This document shows positions 23,999 to 30,670 of a stretch of 64,000 bases of DNA, piece by piece. Source of the stretch: Mesorhizobium kowhaii (GTDB lineage: Bacteria; Pseudomonadota; Alphaproteobacteria; Rhizobiales; Rhizobiaceae); assembly GCF_003253745.1 (NCBI RefSeq), contig NZ_MZXV01000032.1, forward strand, positions 248,001-312,000. The letters run 5' to 3'. The notes under the pieces were generated by a model. The model was not told where the DNA came from and ran no database searches. It saw only the letters and a list, made by a program, of their open reading frames with translations. Within the stretch, counting starts at the first letter, position 1. Each line of letters opens with the position of its first letter. A program made the position numbers and the translations under genes.

Positions 23999-25168
23999 CT
24001 ACTCGAACACGATGCTCGGCACGGCATCCGCGGCCGCACCACGCTCTTCATTGATCCGGTCCCAAACCTTCGAAGCGATATCCCGGTAGATCTTTGCCTC
24101 GGCGCCGTCAGGCTTCGAGACAACCACCGGCGTGCCGGCATCCGAGCTCTCGCGAATGCCCATCTCGAGCGGCACTTCGCCAAGGAAGGTGACGCCCAGA
24201 CGCTCGGCCTCGCGGCGGGCGCCGCCATGGCCGAAGATATCGTAGCGCTTTCCCGTATCCGGAGCGATGAAATAGCTCATGTTCTCGACGATGCCGAGCA
24301 GCGGCACGTCGACCTTCTTGAACATGTTGAGGCCCTTGCGGGCGTCGATCAGCGCCAGATCCTGCGGCGTCGAGACGATGACGGCGCCAGCCAATGGCAC
24401 CTGCTGGGCCATGGTCAGTTGCGCGTCGCCGGTGCCGGGCGGCATATCGACGACGAGCACGTCGAGCCGGCCCCATTCGACCTCGCGTAGCATCTGCGTC
24501 AGCGCCGACATCACCATCGGCCCGCGCCAGATCATCGGCGTCTCCTCATCGACGAGGAAGCCCATCGACATCACTTTAAGCCCATAATTTTCCATCGGTT
24601 TCAGGATCTTGCCGTCGACGGTCTGCGGCCGGCCGTGGATGTTGAGCAGCCGCGGCATGGAGGGGCCATAGATGTCGGCGTCGAGCACGCCGACGCGCAA
24701 ACCATTGGCGGCGAGGCCAAGAGCAATATTGACGGCAGTGGTCGACTTGCCGACACCGCCCTTGCCGGAAGCGACCGCGATGATCGCTTCGATGCCGGGC
24801 ACGCCACGCTTGCCCTGGCTGTGCGAAGCAGGAGCGTGCGGAGCGGCACGCGGCGCGGCGGCGGGCGGAGCCGGCCTGGGTGCCGGGCGCGATGGAACCG
24901 GCGCCTCCATGCCGCCGCCTTTCTTTTCCGCCGTCAGCGCCACGACGGCGCCGGCGACACCGGGGATAGCCTTGACGACGCGCTCGGCAGCCGCGCGCAG
25001 CGGTTCCATCTCCTGGGCGCGGGCAACGGGAACGGTAATCGAGAAGAAGACCTTGGAATCGGCGATGAAAATCTCGGAAACCATACCAAGGTCGACGATG
25101 TTGCCGGTGAAATCCGGCCCATTGACCGTCTTCAGGCGCTCGGTGACGATTTCCTTGGTAACGGACAT
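23999..25168 (-). CDS. apbC: Mrp/ApbC/NBP35-family P-loop ATPase, Fe-S carrier
   Basis: A 389-residue protein. Residues 1-85 are a MIP18/DUF59 domain; 90-120 is a Pro/Ala linker; 125-389 is the MRP ATPase with the deviant Walker A AVASGKGGVGKSTTAVNIAL (about 131-150), LDADIYGPSMPRL, IWRGPMVMSALTQMLREVEW and DMPPGTGDAQLT. Relatives carry and transfer Fe-S clusters. The usual CxxC after ENMSYF is absent: the sequence is ENMSYFIAPDTGKRYDIFGHGG, so cluster ligation must differ or be lost. The ATG at 25168 has an AGGAAGAA site. Convergent with coxG. Confidence 0.9.
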   Translation of the reverse strand: MSVTKEIVTERLKTVNGPDFTGNIVDLGMVSEIFIADSKVFFSITVPVARAQEMEPLRAAAERVVKAIPGVAGAVVALTAEKKGGGMEAPVPSRPAPRPAPPAAAPRAAPHAPASHSQGKRGVPGIEAIIAVASGKGGVGKSTTAVNIALGLAANGLRVGVLDADIYGPSMPRLLNIHGRPQTVDGKILKPMENYGLKVMSMGFLVDEETPMIWRGPMVMSALTQMLREVEWGRLDVLVVDMPPGTGDAQLTMAQQVPLAGAVIVSTPQDLALIDARKGLNMFKKVDVPLLGIVENMSYFIAPDTGKRYDIFGHGGARREAERLGVTFLGEVPLEMGIRESSDAGTPVVVSKPDGAEAKIYRDIASKVWDRINEERGAAADAVPSIVFE

Positions 25169-25370
25169 CAGTTCTTCCTTATGCAGGCTTTCGCTTGAGA
25201 TAGTGCAGTTTCCGGACAGAACCAAGCCGTGGAGCAATAGCTGCCTTGGTGTGCCCGCAAAAACGACGGGCGGTGTCGGAGCAGTCGGCATTTTGCAGAC
25301 CGGCGGTCGCCATTGAGCCCTCCTGATCTATTTCAAGGATCGACATGAGCAATCAGGGAAGGAGACGATC

Positions 25371-25748
25371 ATGCTCGCAAACAGCAATGCAACGGCCAAT
25401 GTCGCGGTGAAAGACCTGGCGAGGGCAAAGGCCTTTTATGAAGGGACCCTGGGCCTCAAGCAGGTGGATGATATGGGTGGCGAACTGATCGTCTACAAAA
25501 GCGGCGACACGCTGATCAATGTCTATCATTCGCAGTTCGCAGGCACCAACAAGGCGACGGCGGTGACCTGGACGGTCGGTGACGGGATCGAGTCCATCGT
25601 CAAGTCGTTGAAGTCGAAGGGTGTCGCCTTCGAGCACTATGAGATGCCCGGCCTGACGCTGGAGGGCGACGTCCATGTCGGCTACGGCATGAAGGTCGCA
25701 TGGTTCAAGGATCCCGACGGCAACATCCTCAATCTCGTGAGCCGGTAG
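25371..25748 (+). CDS. VOC-family (glyoxalase/bleomycin resistance-like) protein
   Basis: A 125-residue vicinal-oxygen-chelate protein with two beta-alpha-beta-beta-beta units: ATANVAVKDLARAKAFYEGTLGLK at the first and GIESIVKSLKSKGVAFEHYE at the second. The candidate metal ligand Glu in GGELIVYKSG and the FKDPDGNILNLV end are present. No substrate can be assigned. AGGGAAGGAG precedes the ATG. It is transcribed away from apbC and convergently with pit. Confidence 0.8.
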   Translation: MLANSNATANVAVKDLARAKAFYEGTLGLKQVDDMGGELIVYKSGDTLINVYHSQFAGTNKATAVTWTVGDGIESIVKSLKSKGVAFEHYEMPGLTLEGDVHVGYGMKVAWFKDPDGNILNLVSR

Positions 25749-25793
25749 ACAGTAGCCGCGATTGCCGGCGCTCCACGCGCCGCGAGGTTCACC

Positions 25794-26798
25794 TCACCCT
25801 ACCAGGCCAACCGCGAGGTAGGTGAGCGCGGAAATGGCGGCGGTGGCCGGCAAAGTGACAATCCAGGCAACAACGATGTTGCCGGCAAGACCCCAGCGCA
25901 CGGCCGAGACGCGGCGAGCGGCGCCAACGCCGATGATGGCGCCGGTGATGGTGTGGGTGGTCGAAACGGGAACGCCGAGCCATGTGGCGGCGAACAGCGT
26001 GATGGCGCCACCGGTTTCGGCACAGAAGCCCTGCATCGGGTTCAGCCGGGTGATCTTCGAGCCCATCGTGTGGACGATGCGCCAGCCGCCAAACAAGGTG
26101 CCGAGCGCCAGCGCCGACTGGCAGGTGAGGACGACCCAAAGCGGTACGTAGAATTTCTCGCCGAGCATGCCTTGCGAATAGAGCAGCACGGCGATGATGC
26201 CCATGGTCTTCTGGGCGTCGTTGCCGCCGTGCCCGAGGGAATAGAGCGAGGCGGAAAAGAACTGCATGACGCGGAAAGTGCTGTCGACCGCGAACGGTGT
26301 CTGGCGCACGAACAGCCAAGAAACGGCAAGAATCAGGACAAGCGCCAGGACAAACCCGGTCGCCGGCGACAGGACGATTGCGGCGACCGTCTTGCCAAGG
26401 CCCGTCCAGACGATGGCGCCCGCGCCCGCCTTCGCAACGCCGGCGCCGACCAGCCCACCGATCAGCGCATGCGAGCTGCTCGACGGGATGCCGGCAATCC
26501 AGGTGACGACATTCCAGACAATGGCGCCGACGAGCGCTGAAAAGATCACCGCCGGCGTGACGATGCTGACGTCGACAATGCCTTTTCCCACTGTCTCCGC
26601 GACATGGAGGCCGAAGAACATGAAGGCGATGAAATTGAAGAAGGCCGCCCATAGCACCGCGTATTGCGGCCTGAGCACGCGCGTGGAGACGATGGTGGCA
26701 ATGGAATTGGCGGCATCGTGCAGGCCGTTGAGAAAATCGAAGAACAGCGCGACGGCAACAAGGCCGACCAGCACGGGAAAGGCGATGGTTGCTTCCAT
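25794..26798 (-). CDS. pit: Low-affinity inorganic phosphate transporter (Pit family)
   Basis: A 334-residue PiT transporter with about ten TM segments. The two family signatures are visible: FFDFLNGLHDAANSIAT in the N-terminal half and GGNDAQKTMGIIAVLLYSQG with PVSTTHTITGAIIGVGAARR in the C-terminal half. It moves neutral metal-phosphate with protons. It lies 3 bp after the DUF47 gene on the same strand; the same orfA-pit arrangement was described in Sinorhizobium meliloti, where it is repressed by PhoB when phosphate is low. Confidence 0.93.
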   Translation of the reverse strand: MEATIAFPVLVGLVAVALFFDFLNGLHDAANSIATIVSTRVLRPQYAVLWAAFFNFIAFMFFGLHVAETVGKGIVDVSIVTPAVIFSALVGAIVWNVVTWIAGIPSSSSHALIGGLVGAGVAKAGAGAIVWTGLGKTVAAIVLSPATGFVLALVLILAVSWLFVRQTPFAVDSTFRVMQFFSASLYSLGHGGNDAQKTMGIIAVLLYSQGMLGEKFYVPLWVVLTCQSALALGTLFGGWRIVHTMGSKITRLNPMQGFCAETGGAITLFAATWLGVPVSTTHTITGAIIGVGAARRVSAVRWGLAGNIVVAWIVTLPATAAISALTYLAVGLVG

Positions 26799-26801
26799 CG
26801 C

Positions 26802-27443
26802 CTATACATTCTCGATGACGATGCCGCTGATCTCATTGGCGACGTCTTCGAAGCGGTCGACCACCTTTTCCAGCTCACCATAGATCTCGCTGCCGATCAG
26901 GTAGGCCATCGGGTCGCTGCGGCCATGCTTTTTGAAGAGATCCTTCAGCCCTTGCTCGTGCAGATCGTCGGCCCGGCCTTCGGCGCGCATGACCTCCTCG
27001 GCGATGGCGTTGAGGCGTACGCTGTTGGCGCCAACCTTGCCGAGCAGCGGGATCGCTTCCGCGACCAGCTTGGCGGCAGCGACGATGACGCCGCCCATTT
27101 CCTGCATCAGCGGGTCGAATTCCTTCTTCTCGAACAGCTTCACGGTCTTGACGGTCTTGTGCATCATGTCGATGGCGTCATCCATCGACTGGATCAGGTC
27201 CTTGATGTCACCGCGATCGAAAGGCGTGATGAAGGAGCGTCGCACCGCCAGCAGGACTTCCGCGGTGATATGGTCGGCCTCGTCTTCGAGATCGATGATT
27301 TTCTGACACCAGCGATCGATGTCCTTCCCCTGGAGAAGCTGCTCCAGCGCCTCGGCGCCACCGACCACGGTGCGGGAATGTCGTTCGAACAGCTCAAAGA
27401 AGCGATCTTCGCGCGGCAAAAGCTTGCGGAACCAGCCCAGCAT
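26802..27443 (-). CDS. DUF47/PhoU-like phosphate transport accessory protein (OrfA)
   Basis: A 213-residue helical protein of the DUF47 (TIGR00153) family, a PhoU relative: MLGWFRKLLPREDRFFELFERHS at the start, a body of long helices with conserved acidic EDEADHITAE and DRGDIKDLIQSMDDAIDMM, and a YLIGSEIYGELEKVVDRFEDVANEI C-terminus. In PhoU such acidic motifs bind metal clusters. It is the first gene of the orfA-pit pair and probably tunes Pit. Sites of metal binding here are inferred from the family. Confidence 0.88.
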   Translation of the reverse strand: MLGWFRKLLPREDRFFELFERHSRTVVGGAEALEQLLQGKDIDRWCQKIIDLEDEADHITAEVLLAVRRSFITPFDRGDIKDLIQSMDDAIDMMHKTVKTVKLFEKKEFDPLMQEMGGVIVAAAKLVAEAIPLLGKVGANSVRLNAIAEEVMRAEGRADDLHEQGLKDLFKKHGRSDPMAYLIGSEIYGELEKVVDRFEDVANEISGIVIENV

Positions 27444-27593
27444 GGTCGACCTCCCGTTTCATCCACATAACGCCGCATTGCGTCGCAGGGAACAGTAAGC
27501 CGGCTGAAAGATGTGGATGCGACGCGATTGCGCATACCGCTTGCGGCGAAAGACGATTTCCCCGACCTTGCGCGGAACGAGCGGAAGGATGGC

Positions 27594-28493
27594 ATGATCG
27601 ACAAGCTGGAATTCTTCATCGCACTGGCCCGGGAGGAACATTTCGGCCGGGCAGCGGAAGTGTGCGGCGTCACCCAGCCGACGCTGTCGGCCGGCATCAA
27701 GCAGCTCGAGGGCCAGCTCGGCGTGATGCTGGTGCTGCGCGGCTCGCGCTTCCAGGGGCTGACGCCGGAAGGCAAGCAGGTGCTGGTCTGGGCGCGCCGC
27801 ATCGTTGGCGATACCCGCACCATGCGCGAGGAGATGCGGGCAGCGCGCCACGGTCTTTCCGGCCGCATCCGCATCGCCGCCATCCCGACGGCGCTGGCCA
27901 TGGTGGCGCGGCTGACGACGCCGTTTCGGGCAAAACATCCCGGCGTCACCTTCTCGGTGCTGTCGCGGACCTCGATCGAAGTGCTGTCCCTGCTCGGCAA
28001 TTTCGACATCGATGCCGGCATCACCTATCTCGACAACGAGCCGCTGGGGCGGGTGACCAGCGTGCCGCTCTATGACGAGCGCTATCAACTGATCACCGCG
28101 ATGGGAAATCCCTATTCCGACCGCGACAAAGTGACATGGGCGGAACTCAGCAGCTTGCCGCTCTGCCTGCTGACGCCGGATATGCAGAACCGCCGCATCA
28201 TCGACCAGCACCTGGCCGAGGCCGGCGTGCAGGTGCGGCCGACGCTCGAATCCAATTCGATGATCGTGCTGTTTTCGCACATCCGCACCGGCAAATGGTC
28301 GTCGATCATGCCGCTCAACCTTGCGGAAACGTTCGGCTTTTCCGAACCGATCCGGGCCATTCCGATCGTCGAGCCGGACGCCAGCCACACGGTCGGGCTG
28401 GTGGCGGCCCGGCGCGAGCCACACACGCCGCTGGTTTCGGCGCTGCTGGACGAGGCGATGGCGCTGGCGGACGATTTCCACGCCCGCCGCTAG
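27594..28493 (+). CDS. LysR-family regulator next to the formate dehydrogenase operon (FdsR-like)
   Basis: A 299-residue LysR-type regulator. The winged helix is at residues 1-60 (KLEFFIALAREEHFGRAAE, VTQPTLSAGIKQLEGQLG), followed by the co-inducer domain with IRIAAIPTALAMVARLTTPF and a C-terminal lobe. The ATG at 27594 has a GGAAGGA site; the longer frame upstream is not family-like. It precedes fdsGBACD on the same strand, and two palindromes with LysR-type T-N11-A symmetry lie in the 134-bp gap, so it is very likely the regulator of the fds genes, responding to formate or a related acid (inferred). Confidence 0.88.
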   Translation: MIDKLEFFIALAREEHFGRAAEVCGVTQPTLSAGIKQLEGQLGVMLVLRGSRFQGLTPEGKQVLVWARRIVGDTRTMREEMRAARHGLSGRIRIAAIPTALAMVARLTTPFRAKHPGVTFSVLSRTSIEVLSLLGNFDIDAGITYLDNEPLGRVTSVPLYDERYQLITAMGNPYSDRDKVTWAELSSLPLCLLTPDMQNRRIIDQHLAEAGVQVRPTLESNSMIVLFSHIRTGKWSSIMPLNLAETFGFSEPIRAIPIVEPDASHTVGLVAARREPHTPLVSALLDEAMALADDFHARR

Positions 28494-28516
28494 GCTAGAC
28501 AATGCTGGAAGACCAA

Positions 28517-28541
28517 GCTCGATAGAAGATTTCTATCGAGC
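28517..28541. promoter_or_regulatory. 25-bp perfect palindrome, candidate LysR operator of fds
   Basis: GCTCGATAGAA-gat-TTCTATCGAGC has 11-bp perfect arms. Within it, T28523 and A28535 are separated by 11 bases inside an inverted repeat, the LysR consensus box. It lies 87 bp before the fdsG start, as expected for a recognition-binding site. Confidence 0.75.
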
Positions 28542-28595
28542 AACGAAACAGCTTTATTGATTCCGAGGGTTTCCTCTGATTTTGTAAAGACTTAG

Positions 28596-28610
28596 CGATA
28601 AAAGCTATCG
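28596..28610. promoter_or_regulatory. Second, weaker palindrome before fdsG, candidate activation site
   Basis: CGATA-aaagc-TATCG repeats the CGATA/TATCG half-sites of the upstream palindrome and lies 18 bp before the fdsG ATG. LysR regulators often bind a strong distal and a weak proximal site; the proximal one here overlaps or follows the promoter. Confidence 0.55.
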
Positions 28611-28627
28611 ACCAGGGAGGGCGCTGC

Positions 28628-29107
28628 ATGACGATGCAGCCTGCAAGTACCGAGATCACATCGCGCACGGCCGCGATCGTCCAGGAGTTGAAAGGCCTCG
28701 AAGGCCCGCTGCTGCCGATCCTGCACGGCATCCAGGAAGAGTTCGGCCATGTGCCGCAGGATGCACTGCTTGTCATCGCCGAAGCGCTGAACATCTCTCG
28801 GGCCGAGGTGCATGGTGTCGTCACCTTCTATCACGATTACCGCAGCCGTCCGGCCGGCCGGCATGTTCTGAAGGTCTGCCAGGCAGAATCCTGCCAGTCG
28901 ATGGGTTCTGACGCCATCGCCGCCAAGCTCAAGCAGTTGCTGGGCATCGGCTTCCATGAGACGACCCGAGACGGTTCGGTGACGCTGGAGCCGGTCTATT
29001 GTCTCGGCCTGTGCGCCTGTTCGCCCGCCGCCATGCTCGATGGCGAGGTGATCGGGCGGCTCGATGGCGAAAAGCTCGACGAGATCGTTGCCGAGGTGCG
29101 CTCATGA
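28628..29107 (+). CDS. fdsG: NAD-dependent formate dehydrogenase gamma subunit
   Basis: A 159-residue NuoE-like protein. The thioredoxin-like [2Fe-2S] domain has ligands C84 and C89 in KVCQAESCQSMG and C125 and C129 in YCLGLCACSPAA. The N-terminal helical part includes LPILHGIQEEFGHVP and VVTFYHDYR. In FdsGBA this subunit passes electrons to the flavin subunit. AGGGAGGG lies upstream of the ATG. The stop overlaps the fdsB start by ATGA. Confidence 0.95.
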   Translation: MTMQPASTEITSRTAAIVQELKGLEGPLLPILHGIQEEFGHVPQDALLVIAEALNISRAEVHGVVTFYHDYRSRPAGRHVLKVCQAESCQSMGSDAIAAKLKQLLGIGFHETTRDGSVTLEPVYCLGLCACSPAAMLDGEVIGRLDGEKLDEIVAEVRS

Positions 29108-30660
29108 TCCCGCGTATCTACATTCCCGCCGATTCCGGCGCACTGGCACTTGGCGCCGAAAAGGTCGCCAAGGCGATCGCCAGTGAACTGGCAGAGCGCG
29201 GCATCGAGGCCAAGATCGTGCGCAACGGTTCGCGCGGCGCCTATTTCCTCGAACCGATGGTCGAAGTTGCGACAGCCAACGGCCGCGTTGCCTATGGCCC
29301 GGTCAAGCCATCCGACGTCAAAAGCCTGTTCGACAGCGGCTTCCTCACCGGCGGCCCTCACAAGCGCTGGCTCGGCGCCCCGGACAAAATTCCCTTCCTG
29401 GCCAAGCAGACGCGGCTGACCTTCGCGCGCTGCGGCGTCATAGATCCGCTGTCACTCGAATCCTACAAGAAGCATGGCGGGTTGAACGGACTGAAGAACG
29501 CGTTGGAATTGACGCCCGCCGCCATTGTCGCCCAAGTGACCGAGTCCGGACTGCGCGGACGCGGTGGCGCGGGCTTCCCGACCGGCATCAAGTGGAAGAC
29601 GGTGCTCGATACCGCTGCCGACCGCAAATACATCGTCTGCAACGCCGACGAAGGCGACTCGGGCACCTTCGCCGACCGCATGATCATGGAGGGTGACCCC
29701 TTCGTGCTGATCGAAGGCATGACGATCGCCGGAATCGCCACGGCTGCGACCAAAGGCTTTGTCTATATCCGCTCGGAATATCCGCATGCGGTGGCGATGA
29801 TGCAGAAAGCCGTCGAAGTCGCCCGCAAGGCCGGTGTGCTTGGCGCCAGTGTGCTGGGTTCGCCCTACGCTTTCGACATGGAGATCCGGGTCGGCGCGGG
29901 CGCCTATGTCTGCGGCGAGGAGACGGCGCTGCTCGACTCGCTCGAAGGCAAGCGCGGCATGGTACGGGCAAAGCCGCCGCTGCCGGCTCACAAGGGGCTG
30001 TTCGGCAAGCCGACGGTGATCAACAACGTCATCTCGCTGGCCTCGGTGCCTGTCATCATGGACAGGGGTGCGGCCTTCTACAAGGATTTCGGCATGGGTC
30101 GCTCGCGTGGCACCATCCCGATCCAGATCGCCGGCAACGTCAGATATGCCGGCCTGTTCGAAGCGGCCTTCGGCATGACGCTGGGCGAGATCGTCGACGA
30201 GATCGGCGGCGGCACGGCGACAGGACGTCCGGTAAAGGCGGTGCAGGTCGGCGGACCGCTCGGCGCCTATTTCCCGCGCGCGCTGTTCGACACGCCATTC
30301 GATTATGAAGCCTTCGCGGCCAAGGACGGGCTGATCGGCCATGCCGGCATCGTGGTGTTCGACGACACTGCCGACATGCTGAAACAGGCGCGCTTTGCCA
30401 TGGAGTTCTGCGCCATCGAAAGTTGCGGCAAGTGCACGCCCTGCCGCATTGGCTCGACGCGCGGTGTCGAGACCATCGACAAGCTCGCCGCGGGCATCGA
30501 GCCGGAGAAGAACCTCGCTCTGGTCACCGACCTCTGCAACACGATGAAATTCGGCTCGCTCTGTGCGCTGGGCGGCTTCACGCCTTATCCTGTTATGAGC
30601 TCGATCACCCATTTCCCCGACGACTTCAAGCCTGCGCCCGTGCGCGTGGCTGCTGAATAG
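29104..30660 (+). CDS. fdsB: NAD-dependent formate dehydrogenase beta subunit (FMN, NAD-binding)
   Basis: A 518-residue NuoF-like flavoprotein. An N-terminal extension of about 120 residues precedes the FMN/NADH domain with SGLRGRGGAGFPTGIKW, CNADEGDSGTFADR, YIRSEYPHAVAMMQKA and GAYVCGEETALLDSLEG. The C-terminal 4Fe-4S ligands are in ESCGKCTPCRIGSTRG plus a downstream Cys in TDLCNTMKFGSLCALGG. It transfers electrons from the Fe-S chain to NAD+. The start at 29104 is fixed by the ATGA overlap with fdsG. Confidence 0.95.
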   Translation: MIPRIYIPADSGALALGAEKVAKAIASELAERGIEAKIVRNGSRGAYFLEPMVEVATANGRVAYGPVKPSDVKSLFDSGFLTGGPHKRWLGAPDKIPFLAKQTRLTFARCGVIDPLSLESYKKHGGLNGLKNALELTPAAIVAQVTESGLRGRGGAGFPTGIKWKTVLDTAADRKYIVCNADEGDSGTFADRMIMEGDPFVLIEGMTIAGIATAATKGFVYIRSEYPHAVAMMQKAVEVARKAGVLGASVLGSPYAFDMEIRVGAGAYVCGEETALLDSLEGKRGMVRAKPPLPAHKGLFGKPTVINNVISLASVPVIMDRGAAFYKDFGMGRSRGTIPIQIAGNVRYAGLFEAAFGMTLGEIVDEIGGGTATGRPVKAVQVGGPLGAYFPRALFDTPFDYEAFAAKDGLIGHAGIVVFDDTADMLKQARFAMEFCAIESCGKCTPCRIGSTRGVETIDKLAAGIEPEKNLALVTDLCNTMKFGSLCALGGFTPYPVMSSITHFPDDFKPAPVRVAAE

Positions 30661-30670
30661 GAGCTGGCAG

